Source of the DNA: Helopsaltes ochotensis
Lineage: Eukaryota; Chordata; Aves; Passeriformes; Locustellidae
Assembly (NCBI GenBank): GCA_013400155.1
Contig: VXBM01000042.1
Coordinates: 177,205 to 241,204, forward strand
Length of the DNA: 64,000 bases
Direction: 5' to 3'
Positions 25,901 to 40,200 of this stretch are shown piece by piece. The position numbers and the translations under genes are program-made. How positions within the stretch are numbered: position 1 is the stretch's first letter; each line of letters begins with the position of its first letter. The notes beneath the pieces are model-generated. The model saw only the letters and a program-made list of their open reading frames with translations, did no database searches and was not told where the DNA came from.

Positions 25901-28900
25901 TTGCTGTCATCTTGGATGTTGAGAGGACCAGGAGATTATGGTAAGACACAAGCAGGAGAAACAAAGCAATTCCCTATTCCCCTCTGCATGGCTTCTCCCC
26001 ATTTGGAAAGTTTCAGACTTGCTCCATTTTAGATCTTACTACCTGGTCACTACCAGTTGCTTGGCATTCTAGCTCCCTGTACCTCACACAGCTGATAAAC
26101 GTTATAGCTTTTTCTCCAGCTTTATGGTGCCAGTGATGGAAAATGAGTGCTCTTACACAGTACTAATTTGCAGACAGAAAGAGTCAAGAAAGGGTTTACT
26201 GATATGGATCTGAGCAACTCCATCCTAAGAGGAAATGCAATCAATATAATTCCACTTCCTAAACTTAATTAGATTAATTTTATGTTTAGTAAGAATATTT
26301 TAAAAGTGCACCTGCTTAATTCTCACTAACAATCCCCAACAAAACCACACATGCATTAAATACGTACATAGCAATAACCAGAAAGTTAAAGGTCTGTGTC
26401 TTCTTCCACCCCAGCAGCACACTTGAGGGCACCTTTCTTTAGCCCATCAGTCATTTTAGCACTCCTGCCATGCACATTTATGTGCATATAGGTATCCAGG
26501 TGAAGAGGAAAGGACATAGGCAGAGAGCTCAGGCTAATGGCGGTGTTAAAAAAAAATCCAAAACCAAGCCAAACCATAAACACTAACTTTAGGAGCCACT
26601 TAAAAGTATAAATAATAAATGCAAACAGTAAGGTCAAGTATCCTTTAGAATCATATCTGTGAGTACTACAGTTACCAAGGCAACCTCTGCTTCTTCTTAC
26701 ATTTAGGATTTCATCCATAAACAGAGACAGGAAAAATAAATCAGAGTTTTTCAGAAATTATTCAGATCCCTTTAATTAAAGCCATGATATAAGAGTGACT
26801 AAATGTCTATGAGTAAGGTGTTGTCTTAAGGGGAAAATGTCAGATTTTATACATGAAAATATTATTTAAAAAACCTCAAAAAATTATGTCATGTATTAAG
26901 AATAACAAAAAGTTTAAGACACTTGAAATTAATGCCTGGACCAAAACAGGCATCACAATTATTTCAATACAGTGAATAACTGTATTAACTGTAATTGAAT
27001 AATTTGAATGTTTTATGTCCTGTACACCTAAAGCCAATTGGTGAATGAGTCTTATTCATGTCAGCATTTTAGATTTCTCTGAAAACAAAGAAAACTCAAA
27101 ACAAGAAATAAAATTCCCACATCACAGAAACATGTTAAGTGCATTGAAGAGCTTGTCAAATTGATGGAGACTATTCAGCTTAAAAATCCAAAGGAATGTG
27201 CACTGAAATATTTCAGAGTTAATGGAAGAGTTAAATCAATCACATCTTGTAACTTGCGCAATGGAGTACTCCAGCAGAGAAATAATATGATTGAATTTGG
27301 TTTCCTTCAACACTAATATTTACTACTGTTAAAATCCTTCAGCCTAAAAAGAAAATCCTCTAAGGCAAATTTGTATCCAGGAAGAAAAATTGCTGCATTA
27401 ACTGAAATTCACTAGTTTGCTCTTGCTGCAAAAATGAAAATAGTAGTCATCAGATTGGAGTAAAGAACAAAATGACATTTCTGAGACATTAATCTTTACA
27501 AGATGTTAAATTAGTTGTAAAAATCTCAAGAAAAACAAAGGAATTAGTCAGACTATTTTTTTTTAGGAAATGAGCTAATTGGATCATGTAACATACTGAG
27601 GACATAATTCTTCAGTAAGTTTGGTGAGTTAGTCAGTGAGGTTCAGTAAGGACAGCTGACTTGCTGTGGACAAGCAATAAAAGTGCAAATCAGAAGGTTT
27701 TTGTCACCTGTTAATTTTGCCTCTTTTACTTGCAACCTGGTCTTAAGCAACACCTTGTGACGCCAAAGAGAATATTAATTGGACAGTGTATAGGCTTTCA
27801 GAGCCAGGTGAGAGAAAGGCTTGACTACATAAACCTCTAGGAAAATCTTTCTAATTATGGAGAAAATGGAAGCAGATAATTCCACTGATATTAAAAATGG
27901 ATAAAAACTTGTCTCATACCCATACTGGTCATATCAACCAGTTTGAATGATCACTGCACTTATGCTAAATGGTGATTGCTGCAGAAAACTCAGTGCTACA
28001 ACTTGGAAAATTTGTTAATGTTTCAGAGACACAATATGTGTCTGTATGGACCAAACACCAGCTCTCAAATTGCAGCTGCATCTAAAATGCTTTGTGCTTA
28101 CATGGAAAATTCTTTGGCCCTTGAGAAGAAAGCAGGCAGCCCTCAGGACCAGCCAGGCATAGTTCACATTACAGTGCAGTGTAGCCATTAAATAAGAGTG
28201 TGTAATTGTCACAACAGAGGAAAGATGGTGTCAGTCTCTTCAGGCAGAGATGAAAACTTGCATGAGCAAGGTGGGATATTTATGAATCACATAAAACTCA
28301 CATACTAACCCTTGCATTTTGAACTCACACAGAACAGTGATTTACTGGATGTATTTTCTTAGAAGTGTTTAACATCTTACACTTTTCAGGGGAAAGAAAG
28401 TACTTTAAAAGGTAGCTAAACAGCTTTATTAACTACAAGAATTAAGGGTGCCAAGTGATTTTTAGTACTGTTCCAGGATGGCAAGTTAAGCAGTATGTGA
28501 ATAGAAAAACCAGATTTCCCTCCCTGAACTCTGCTCTCTTTAAGCAACATCTGATATTTCCACTGCCCACATCCCTCCACCCACAGAAATAAGCCTTTGT
28601 ACAATAAGCTTCAAAGCTGTTGGTTCCCACTGTGCCATCAGCCCACTTTATAGTAATTACCTGTCATTACATTTGAAGTCCCACTGATCTCCACTTTAAC
28701 CACTGAACAAGATCTACAGGAGGCTCACCTCCACATCTCTGCAGCGAGGAGCTGCAACAGATGCTTAAGCAGAACCAGCTGGGTCTTCTCAGATGCAAAG
28801 CACAGTAGCACAAAACCAGTAGGCTGAGACCCTGAAGCACTTCTTTTTAGCCGAGTCTCACAGCACTGCCATACAACCCCAACCAATCTGACAGCACAGT

Positions 28901-31900
28901 TACACCCCGTGCAAACAGAATTACTTGCAGGCATCCTCTTTGGCTACCACCACCTTCAGAGAGTGCAGGTAAAGTTGTGCAAATCCCTGTTTATGTCTAC
29001 ATTCTCAGATGTTTGGTTCTTGCTGAGATCAGTATTGTGAATAAATTTACGGTTTTACCAAGCCATTACTGCATTTAATGGAAGAATTAAAATGGTGCTA
29101 AGCAAACAACAGAGCCTTTCGTACTTACTTGTAGATAGAAACAACTTGCAGGCAAAAACACCCTTCTGTCAGAGTCAGTTCTGTCCCTCCACAGGGAAGC
29201 AGAAATTTCAGTGACCATGCTACTGCTCGTGGCTGTACTTCCTGCTCTTTATACCACTTAACATTTCAGACAAGTTTTGCTTTAGCCACCTGCTGACAGT
29301 ACCATCCACAGGTGTCTCAAGTGAAACACAGCTAACAAAGAATCCAAATAGAAACACCTGATTTTGTATTGGCAGGGCTCATACTGACATAAACCAGACC
29401 TATAGAAAGCAATCATGGCTTATTGAACACAGCTGACTTACAGGGAGAGCTGTCCTTCCTTCCTTCCTTCCCTCCCCACCTGCCAGAACCTTTGAGACCA
29501 GTTCTTCATTGTTTGTTCTTTTGAAATTAAGTTCTTATGACAGTTAATGAAGAATTATCAGAGGAATCATACTCTTCATGAAAAATCTGTATGTTTTGGC
29601 TGACAACTTGTATTTAAGACTGCCACATTCCAAGAAACCCTGTTGTTACTCCCAGCCTAGACTGCTTGGAATGAGAGTCAAAGGAATTACAAAATCAAGC
29701 AGGCTTGATAGAACTCTTAACAGAAAACCACACTCAAAGTCAGCTGTGGAACCTCAAATTCTAAAATTATTTAAACTTCATGCAGTTGTTTCAAGTCTGC
29801 TTCTCCAGGAGAGCATTTGCTTCAGGTGTGTTTCTCTAACTTTTTTTCTGAGCCAGTCTTGATACAAGTAAAGACAAGAGGTGATTTGTCTGCTCAAACT
29901 CATCGCAAGGTTGTTCAGTAAAACTCAAGGTTTCCACTCACAATTAAGTGAGAAAAAGCAAAACAAACACTTCTCTTTAATATTTGGTTACATTCAAATG
30001 TTTTATGCCTTAACAGCACCATAACATTTACCTACACATTTATTTAAAAATCTGCTAGCTAAAATACAGATAAAAACAACATATTGCACTTGTGAAAGCC
30101 CAAAGATTAACACAAACTTAATGTAATTCTTTGTCAAGTATTCACTTCCCCAGCACTGAACTCACAGCCCAACACACAAGAAAAAGCAGTCTTTTCAACT
30201 GCTGCAGAAATAACTTTTTAAAAAACATTTACTTCAGTTCTTATATAAGCACAGCACTCTTTGAAGTGAAATAAAGTATTACAAAACACAGGCTAAATCA
30301 AGACCAGAGAATCTGAAATCTTCAGTATTTTTATCTCTTTCTGCACCACCAAAGATAAAGCCTACATCAGAAGTCTTCTTCAATAACCTCTCAGACAAAC
30401 AGCAGAAACACTTAGCAGATGAGGAAAAGTATTAACCTCTTTAGATTTGATAAAAATGGGAAGAAGAACATAAACATCCAGCTCTTACCTATCAGGGAAC
30501 TGAAGCTACAGGATTTTGCTCCATGTCTTCAGCAGGCAGATCTCTACACTTGTGCTCAGTAGCACAGACCAGCACCCGCTCCTCAAAATCTTCCTTTTCC
30601 AACCTCTACTGCCACTTGCTTCCTCACCACAAATTCTTCTCCCCAGCCCCAGAAGACCTCTCTACCTACTGCTTTCAGCTGTCCTTAATACATCTCCGAT
30701 CAGGCATGAACACCAATGCTTGAACAACCCCTCCGGCAGCAAATTACCCTGCAGAGATCCCTGTGAGCTCTCACACCTTGAATCAATTTACCTCAGTAAA
30801 TAATTATGCTGAGAGTCGACAAGTAGTAGTAGACCCTAGCTCTTATATTTCCCCCTAGAAATTTGTGAAGTGAAAGGGACTTTTTCATCTTTATATAATT
30901 TTCTGTAGTCAAACTTAAAACCAGAATATGCCAATGTCTCACCAAAATCTTTAAATATGCTGCACTTTAGGTAGGCACCATGTTCAGGCTTGGTCACTCT
31001 GGAGCTAACTTAAGGTATGCTTTTCTGGATGTTGATGAGGCTCCTTTTCACCATATTTCAGAAGCATTCCTCCCTTCTGTAAGCACAAGCATCTAGCATT
31101 TCTGCCAGATGCTGAGCTTTGCATTTGATTGCATTTAACACACGTCTCAGCTGAATGGGCTCAGCTTAGCTCTGTGATTCACCTCTCACCATAACTTAAC
31201 ATAAAACTGTATAAGATTTCATATACCTTTGTCATATTTTTTTAATAAAACCCAGGGTTGTTCAGTTGCTGGTCTTTACAGCTTCATAGGAAGTACCACT
31301 GGTTTATACTTTTGTGGACCTGCCAGTCCCTACCATCTTCCTAGGGAAATTTGCTAGAAGATCCAATTATACCATATAGTGTAGTAGCTATAATTAAATA
31401 AGAGGGAACTTTATCTGTGCTCAATGACATTGGGTTGGTTAAAGAATTTGTGAGTAATTGGTTTAACTGAGAACAGCTGTAAAATTATGCTAAAAATCAG
31501 ACAAAGCAAAGATTTGGCTACCATCATCGAATTTGGTGTTGAAAAGTCTTTTTCTTTCCCCAATGCACGTGCACATACATTTTATTTTGTTTGTTGGGGT
31601 TTTTTTATACTGAAACATCCTGAAAAGTAAAAAGGAATTCCATAAAATCTGATTTTAGAGAAAATTCCAATAAATCTTACCCAGAAACTGCCTCAGGTTA
31701 ACTCCTTTGGATATATACCCATTTTCCTAGCATCCTTTGTTGCACTTGTTAATGGAAATATGAACTCTGTGAAGGAGAAAGTTTAGCTGAGATTTGGGAT
31801 GCTCCTAGATTTTTCAAAGATGGCCTGATGTGGGTTTTTTTTCTAGGAGTTTTAATTAAATAAAATACAAACACTGTCAAAGACAACAAATGATGCTAAA

Positions 31901-32220
31901 CTACGCCACAATTCTTATCTATTTTTTGACCCAAAGATAGATTTTGTCCTATGTTTTTTATAACTTTTCAAAGAGAAAAATATTTACCAAAAATATTTAC
32001 TCAGCACACATCAGATTACAAGGGAATACATAAACAGTGTGAAGACAGAGATAAAGTAAGCTGCCAATCCTTTACCTGTGTAGGGCTTTGCATCAAAATC
32101 GTGTGTATCAAATGGCCTCCTGAGATGGAGGTAAAGCCATATGATCTTTTGTGGAGCAGTTCTGTGTGCAGAATTAGGAGAAGTGACCAAGGTCCACATT
32201 AGAGACAGTTGTGACCGTGT
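22951..32220. other. Gene-free stretch
   Basis: About 9.3 kb without a supportable gene. It holds a T/C homopolymer pair at 23408-23424 and a (TTCC)n tract at 29454-29477. Open frames stay below about 110 codons and have no recognisable domain. Confidence 0.6.
29454..29477. repeat. (TTCC)n microsatellite, short
   Basis: About five tetranucleotide units, followed by a short CCCTCCCC stretch. Confidence 0.85.
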
Positions 32221-32312
32221 GGGCACTGTTCCATGGGCACTGTTCCATGGGCACAGTTCCATGGGCACTGTTCCATGGGCACAGTTCCATGGGCACAGTT
32301 CCATGGGCACTG
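32221..32312. repeat. 14-bp minisatellite
   Basis: About 6.5 head-to-tail copies of GGGCACTGTTCCAT, with the central base alternating (ACTGTT or ACAGTT). Each junction creates the palindrome CCATGG. Because 14 is not a multiple of three and the unit lacks stops, both strands stay open over the array, giving repetitive peptides (period 14 residues). These are not evidence of a gene. Confidence 0.97.
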
Positions 32313-33866
32313 AGATATTTGCCTTTCAAGCCCTCAGCCTGAGCAGAACCAGGAGCTCTCGGTGTCTGGGGAGAGGGGCCAGTCCTTGGCTGAACCTCTG
32401 AGCAGGGCCACAGCAAGGCACTGCAGCTGTCCTCTCCACACCCCCAGCTGGCTGCCGCTGCAATCAAGGAGCAGCAAAACCTGTAACCAGGAGGAAAAAG
32501 GGGCACCTATCCCATCCCCAAACAGTGAGAAAGCAACCCTTCAGCCCAGAGTTATTGGGCCGCGTCAGCAAGGGTTTCCTTGCTTTGTAGATACTTCATC
32601 TAAAGCAAAAGCTGCATTTGAAGGAAAGGCTTTTCACTGCAGATTTTAGTGCAATTTCTCCCTCTTTTTGCGTTGCACAGTGAAGGAAGCACAAAAGAAG
32701 GGTCTTAATTTATGGCCAGTGTAAATCTAGGAAGAAACCACTGATGGGATGCACAGAAAATAATTTGTCTGGGAGACCCAGAAGAGTTTGCTAAACACTA
32801 GGAGATTAGCAATTCTCTCACCCTAGAGACAAGAATGTGCCTTCAGCACTGATAAATACTCAGAGACTATCAGCTGCTGACTGCTTGCTGTGTTTTCACA
32901 GAACTGTTCAGGTTATCTCCATAGGGAGGCCGAGAGGCACAGAAGCTTAAGCTGTACGAATTCTGAGACTTCAGCATGCTGCAGGGACTGAGCAAACCAC
33001 AGGTTCAAAAAATCAGTGAGACTTCTTCCCAAAACAGGGTTATAAAGGGCTGTACTCACACAGTAAACTGCCTGAAACTATTCAGAGGTATCCTTTACCA
33101 TAAATCTACAGTTCTCATTGTTTCATAGTTACATTTCTATGCTTATAGTATTTCTATAAACTTATCAGTATATCAGTGTTTACCTGAAGATTGTAAGTAT
33201 ACATGCTGTGGTGTACTTCCACTTCCGAAAGAGTATTACAGTTCCAAGTATGCCTGAAGCACATTTTCTCTTCAAAATCATTAATTTATTGACCATTTCT
33301 GCACTGAGAGCTACTTTAACATCCTGTTAAGATTCTTTTCCGTAGTTCCAACTCTCCCCATAACACCTAAGGTGCCAAGGGCACAACCAGCCATCTACTA
33401 CCAAGAAATTAGGAGCAAAAAATATTATTGCCTTTTTTAATGTGAAACTGGTACTGAAATTCTAGTGTGAGTCAATTCAGATATCTAGATAGAGACATAC
33501 AGACAGAAAAATAAACCCAGGAATTTAAATTAGGCTAAGCAAAAGGTGAAAGGGCAGGCATAATGGGACAACCTTATAACGGCTTTTCAGGGCAATATTC
33601 TTCCCATTCTGTTTGATACACCATGCTAAGAAAAGTCTGGTAGCATTAGAGGGGTATGTCAATTTTCACCAAAAACATGACTGGTACAGAGCAATCCCCA
33701 CATTCCTCCTCACTTCTGGCTTTTTCATCCTCTTTGCATTTCTCACCCTTTGGTCCCCAACAGACTAGATGAATTTGGCTGGATGTGCCTCTGGCTACCA
33801 TGGTCCCTGTGAAAGCCCAGCCTTAGTTCAAAAAGCACAGCACATTACTACCAAACACTAGAAGAT
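32313..33866. other. Intergenic, no gene seen
   Basis: GC-richer at 32313-32560 beside the minisatellite, otherwise ordinary. No gene or repeat family recognised. Confidence 0.55.
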
Positions 33867-33867
33867 G

Positions 33868-33907
<40 letters not shown>

Positions 33908-33949
33908 CCATCCATCCATCCATCCCTCCATCCATCCATCCCTCCCTGC
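33867..33949. repeat. Compound microsatellite (GCCT)n-(CCAT)n
   Basis: About ten GCCT units (33867-33908) pass directly into CCAT/CCCT units ending about 33949. A compound tetranucleotide repeat, probably length-variable. Confidence 0.97.
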
Positions 33950-35480
33950 ACCCACTGTTGTGCTCCTGTATTCCCAAAATCACCTGGGGGCCCTGCCCCA
34001 CCTGAGCCTACTCCCTAAATCAGCAGAAACGCCCCCTCCTGCAGCAGTGCCCACAGCAGCCCGTGAGATGAAACCTCAGGGACAAACCAGGATTTGCTCT
34101 GGAGCAAATCTGCACATTGCAGCTGCTGAGAGACATCCATAGTTAGCTCATTCTGTGTTTGAAAGCAGAAACGAGGAGCTTGTAATGCTGCTCCATCACT
34201 TGACTTCAGCTGTTCACTGAGGTGGAATATTGTGGATAAAGATTGACATTAGTAAGGCAAGTGACTGGAACTATAATTAATAGAATAACCTTGCTCTGTC
34301 CTAGAGGAGTCTGATGACAGCATTTCCTGACAATTGATATTTTTTTCAGATGAAAATATTTACCTTAAGTTTTATGTGCCAACATGGGAAAAACACAGGT
34401 GGAGGACATCTTGCAACAATTCTTTTTTATTCTCTCTACAGAGCAAAATTGTGCTCCAGTTTACACAATGTAAAAATCCATCTCTTGATAGAGAGAATTT
34501 TTATGATCATTTATGTACTTTATTTACAGTTATTTATCCCTGGAGAGCCTGAAGTCTCATAGTTCAAAGCAGATGAAAATTACTTTGTTAGCTTTTTCCT
34601 CAAAAGCACATAAATCTCATTACATATAGCAAATATTTGTCTCTAGAGAAAAGAGATTTAAACCTCCCCTGAGATTATAAAAGCTCCACAAAAGCAAGAA
34701 GCTACACAGAGCCAAAATGACATCCAAGCCTACCCAGTCCCCTGTGAAGTGGCTAATTCTTGTCATGCCCTCCAGGCCTGGCCAGTGCCCCTGTTGCACC
34801 ACAGGGCAAGACATTGCCTTAGAGCCAAAGATCCTGACTCTACTCACCCTTTCTAGCCCAGCCTGTCAGGCACAGGATTACAGCACCCCGGGAGGAAACT
34901 GCTGGCAGCCACCTCCAAATCAGCCTCCAGCAGCTGGCGGGGCAGGATGGTGACCAGGAGACCTCCCACACACATTGGGGATAACAAAAGGAGAGCACAG
35001 GGAAGGAGCAGATATCCAGAAAAGAGAACCTTTCAAGAAAGCCTGAGCAGCACAGAACAGAAAAGATGGTCTTTAAATGCATTGAAGTAGTTATAAAGGG
35101 GTTATATCCCGTGAGGACAAAACAAGGAATAATGAACTGATATTACAGCAAAGAGATCCAGAGGGCAGGAAAACCTGAGGGTGAAGAGTTCTTGGACTAG
35201 ATTTCCAGAACAGGAATCTGGACTCCAGTTCTGAAGGGCTTTGGTACCAAATTGGACTACTGTCTGTTATGGATGCAGCAGAGAGATCTGATTCTTAAAA
35301 AAACCATCTGATCCAACCCTCTTCCATTCTCTTATTCCTATAGCTTTCTCTTTCTTTTTTCTGTATTCAAGACCTCTTGACTTCACTCAGTAATCCTTTC
35401 CCTAACTTTTCATGGAGGTAATCCCCCCTATTTTCCCCTTAATCTTCTGTTGTAAAGTTTACTGAAACTAATAACAATAT
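33950..35480. other. Intergenic, no gene seen
   Basis: Contains a moderately GC-rich stretch at about 34700-34980 with open frames on both strands, none resembling a known protein. Nothing else recognised. Confidence 0.6.
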
Positions 35481-35543
35481 AAAAATAAATAATAATAATA
35501 ATAAATAATAATAAAAATAAATAATAATAATAATAATAATAAA
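35481..35543. repeat. (AAT)n microsatellite, imperfect
   Basis: About 63 bp of AAT/ATA units broken by A-rich interruptions. Confidence 0.95.
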
Positions 35544-37104
35544 GTACATGAAACGCATTTGAAGTCAGCAAGATCAAAACAAATGTGAAATGTTTATGCC
35601 TGGATGTATTCTGAAGTTTGGGTCATTTAAAAGGGAAAAATAAATCTCACAGAGATATGCAATGTAGGGTATTTTCTGAGGATTGTTTCCCACAAAAGTT
35701 GACTGCAATTGAAATTAAGAATTAGCTTTATCCTTTCCAGAGATGTGCTATTCTTTTGTGCTTTTGTCTATCCCTCTACCAGAGACAACACCTGACAGCC
35801 TGCAGACAACGCTAATCTCTATTACAGGAAGATTACGTCACTGACTCTAAAAAGTCTTTTTGCTGATGGGCAACTTAGATAAATGCCATCTCAGATTTAC
35901 AGCCTCACATTCTTATCTTTCCTAGCTTCATGGATAAATTCATGACTTTCAGGGAATGCTTTTGACAGAATACAGATCAAACTGGGGAGAAGTGGGAATC
36001 CAGATTTCTGCCATGCTGGTTTTTGCTCTCACTGGCTACCAATGGAGCTCTGTGAGGTTTCTCTGGTCCTAAAGGTGCTGACACTATACTGTATGCGAGA
36101 GAAGGTTGATGCTAAATTGTGGAGACAGACTTGCAGAACTGCTTTTTGTCAAAGGTTTGTGGTGTTCACGAAGGGCAGAAGGCTAGAAATGAGGCAGTTT
36201 TGCTTAATTTCTTTGGTTTTCATCCCTTCATTGTTTGTAGTCCTACAAAGAAGCACTGCAGAGACTAAGCACCCATCAATGAAAAACTGTTTTAAATATC
36301 TGAGGTAGTTTAAACTTTATGCTTCTGCTGGTTTGAGGCCCTGCTCCTCATAGCAGCTGTCAATAGCTTCTCCAGCTCCTTGTTTAAATCACTTTGTCAG
36401 CACTTGCCTGTCAATTAATCTCTGGTAACACCAGCCAGTATTTCACTTTAGGACCCTTTTTTTGATCAGCATCCATGAAACCATAACTTTTGGTTATTTT
36501 GGCATACTCCAAGCCACACATTTTTTACTTTTTATTCGTAACTCATAGGTTGTGTCTCCTAAAGTATTTCCTTCTTACTACAGTTCCTTACAAAACCTCC
36601 TTGCAGGCAAATGTCCATGGAAGCCTATCCAGTCACATAAAATTCCACTGAAGGACAGATTTTGTCACACTGTGAGAAGTCAGTCAGGACAACTGGAACA
36701 ATATAGCGGGTAAAACAGACATTTTATTTACCACACAGGCAAGTTGTTCCAATTTGATTTACAAATTAAGTCCATTTCCAGGCTGGGATAGGATTTCCTA
36801 ACAAAAAGGGATATATGTTTCCAACACAATGCTGTAGTCTCCTCTTTCTGCTTTAGTCCTTAGAGTATATATATGTGAATGGCAGCAGTGGAAAGCCAAG
36901 TTGTGAAGTATGAAAGAATGATTCCATTATCTGAAGTTTTACAATTGCTATGTTCTCATATCAGTATTCCTGCCAACCCAGGGTGCTTGGCTGATATCCA
37001 AGTACCTAGGGTATCCAAGTACACAGAACAAGAGACAATAGGCAGAAACTGATGCACAGGCTGTTCCACCTGAATAGGAAATAAAACATTTTTACTCTGC
37101 AGGT
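35544..37104. other. Intergenic, no gene seen
   Basis: Only short chance open frames (the longest 88 codons, at 36042-36308) with no recognisable domain. No repeat recognised. Confidence 0.6.
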
Positions 37105-37288
37105 GACCATGCCCTAGAAAAGATTGCCCAGAAAGGGTGTGGAGTCTCTCTCCCTCACTGGAGGTATTCAAGAACCACCACAATCCCGTGCCATGTACTC
37201 TGGAATGACCCTGCTTGAGCAAGGAGGTTGGACACAATGGATGCCCCACTCTGGTCCTTTCCAACCTGATCCCTTCTGTGATTCTGTC
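37105..37288 (+). mobile_element. CR1 LINE 3' fragment
   Basis: Diagnostic CR1 tail phrases in order are GCCCAGAAAGGGTGTGGAGT, ACTGGAGGTATTCAAGAACC, GACCCTGCTTGAGCAAGGAG, GTTGGACACAATGGATG and TTCCAACCTGATCCCTTCTG, ending ATTCTGTCA. A 5'-truncated copy, as usual for the family. Open frames on either strand here are by-products of the repeat. Confidence 0.92.
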
Positions 37289-40200
37289 ATAACTGGTGGT
37301 CTGCAGAATCCCAGCTTTGAGTGTAGTTTTAGTGGCTTGTCCAACACTGCATCTATCATGACCTGTTCCCAACCTTTTGCAGTTAGTTTTAGTATCTCCT
37401 GTGCCTTTAGTTAATGCAAAAAGGAATTGACAGCAACCAAGAGAAAAATATATAAAAAGAGAGAAAAAGTAAAAGGCAGTTTTGAAGTCCTCTACCTACT
37501 CTTTTAATTCAATCCAGTGCTGTGCATGGGGGTAATAAATTAATCAGCTTTCAGTCATTTGTGTATTGACATTAAAAAATACTATTTAAGGGCTCATTGG
37601 ATCTGGAACCCAGTTTTTGAATTACACAAGAAGATAATTTTGTTAACTAACAGAATCTTAAAAATCTCAAACATTAGATGTTAAAAAAAAAAAGTGGGAG
37701 GTGTTATTTTGGTTTAACAATAAGACATCTTCCAGTAAAGTTAAAAACAAAACCAAGATATTTTGATTCTCCACGTAGGCTGGGAGAAAAGGAGTGAAGT
37801 GAAATAATGTTAGATCAAAAGGTAACTGAGAATATTCAGCCCATTCCAACAGTAATAAAATGGACCCAGAAGTGCAGTTCATAGGATCATTCATATTTAT
37901 TATTTGGATAATATGTTTTAGATGCATAAACCACTTGGAAAAAAAGACATCCAGAACATCTTGCCCACAGAGTTTCCACAAAGCTTTCACTTCCCTAATT
38001 TCAAAATTATTCTTTGAACCACCTAAAGCAAGCAGCCCAAGATTGTTTCTTGCAGAAAGCCCAGTGTTCCAGAATCTGAAAGCTGGGTGATTCGCATTTC
38101 AGAACAGGAAAACTTAAATGGGTGACTAAAAGATAGAGTCTTTCTCCTGACCTCTCATCACAATTAAGGAAAGACAGAAACACCTCAACAAGTGAAGCAT
38201 TCAACAGGCACAGCTGTGTTCATTTCCAAAGAGGAACACATCATCTTCAAATACACACATGAGCATCACATTTAATGCTATCAGATCAGGGCTAGTGACA
38301 TTCCCCCCTTTTGAGAGTGACTTTTTAGTGACTTTTTAAGTACCTCTGAGCACAGAGGTGTCTCTGTGAAAGCACTTTTCCTCAGGAATTGCCTTTATTT
38401 CAAAACCCAGTAATGCTCAAAGTATAAGATTCCTCCAAAGGCTTCCATATTACAGAAGCAGCACGCTCCTTCTGTAGAGAGTAAAGGCATGGGCCTTTTT
38501 CTCTCTTCTCAGAATGTCTCTTCCTCATGAATACCTTAAATCCCAGATACAAAGAGCTAAAAAATGTCCAAATCATCATGGTGATAAAGCCAGAACTTCT
38601 TTGGGGAGGAAGGGAGAATGTCAACCTGTGCAGCAACATCTCAACAATCACTGAAACCTCCTTTCCCACAGCCGATCATAAAAATTTCTGCCAATGAAGA
38701 AAGACTTGAACTGTGATTGTAATATTTCTTTCAGAGAAGAAAGTTGTGACCTCATATGTGTTGAGCAAAGCCTGAGACCTCCAAACTCTTCTTGCATTTA
38801 GATGCAAAATCTCAGTTCCAGTGAAATCATGGACTAAATAATTCATCAAAACCTGAAAAGTAACATCTTTTTAAATGTTAAAAGGATGATGTATCAGGGA
38901 GTAAATGCAGGTAATTTTATTCCACTTACCATAGGGCAATAGGGAGCTCAGAGACCTTGTAGAAATGACAAGCCAGCCAGTTTATCTGTTCCTTAGCCAA
39001 CTACTTTGCAGTGGCCAGAGCCTGGCTCTGGCTGAGAACACTGCAGCAGCCCAGAGGGCTGGAGAGAGAGGAGAGCCAGTAATGTTGTTTGCTAGAACTC
39101 CTGCTAACAAAAGACCAATGCTGAAATGAATCTGTGTAGTAATAATGTCTCTTGCCCTCATCACCTCACAAAGAGTCAGCCTCGATGGAACTCACTGACA
39201 ACACAGTGTCTCAAAAAATTGCCAATAACTTTGTATGACACCCTATTGTCACAGCAGTTAAATGTCAGAGGGTGTCAAACTGATAAAACAGCTGTGTTAA
39301 ATGTTCAATTACTCTTTTAATTGGAGGAACTTATCTTCTCTGCCAGTTGTGCATTATGAAAATGCACACAAATAAGTGTGATAATCACTAAACACTGACC
39401 TTTTTAAAAGGTCAATTTTGTAGCAGCAGGGGACAAGTAAATACACTGTTGGGGGAGGGAAGGTGTTATACAGTGGAAACGAATAATTAGGCTGTTCTCA
39501 TGATGAAAACGCTGTTACAAAAAAAAAAAAGCTCTTCTGTGATATAATTACATAAATATTAGATACAGGTGAAACTCAACTAGCATGTCTTGTTCTAGAT
39601 TGTTCACTACTCTGCCTCCGCCTCCAATGTCACACAAGTCAATAACTTTCAGATTTCTGGGATGGAAAAATCAGCTTAAGTAGTTCACAGAGTGCAGTTA
39701 ATCAGAGTCAGTTTCAATGGCCTTGTGCTCACTTCAAGTTTGATTTTGCAATCTGGTCCTGAGTCACACTGCTGTCTACTGGAAGCATTTGTCCAGGTCT
39801 CATTAACACTGGAAGGAGATAACAGCTTTTATCGGATTAGATTCTGATATGGCTAATTTCAAATGCATCTACTTCTATAAATTCCTTGGTTTAGTACTTG
39901 TGTAGTAGCTATCTGTCTCTCCTGGGAACATGACTATGATCTCTCTTGAGATCAGTACTAACTTCCACATCGGCATCTGCATGCAGAAGTGTCTGATTAA
40001 CATGAAGTAGGTAAACTGAATGAGGTGTTTAAATATAATTATGTAACTTTTTTTTTTTCACCAATCCTTTTTCCTTAAAACATAAGCTTCAATATCATAA
40101 GTCTACAAGTAAGGAAAAACTAACTTGTACAGCAGCTGTGATTCTCTTTTCTTCAGAAAATAAAACGGTATTCTATCGCCAGCTGTTTTTAAGGCTCCTG

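Noticed and set aside
30516..30803. A 95-codon Leu/Ser/Pro-rich frame, considered as a small gene
   Set aside because: No recognisable similarity, no promoter or splice context, and composition typical of chance frames in C/T-rich sequence.
32011..32506. Overlapping open frames on both strands with repeating peptides
   Set aside because: They are a by-product of the stop-free 14-bp minisatellite; no splice or promoter support.
36956..37414. Frames of 96 to 138 codons on both strands
   Set aside because: They fall largely on a CR1 3' fragment.
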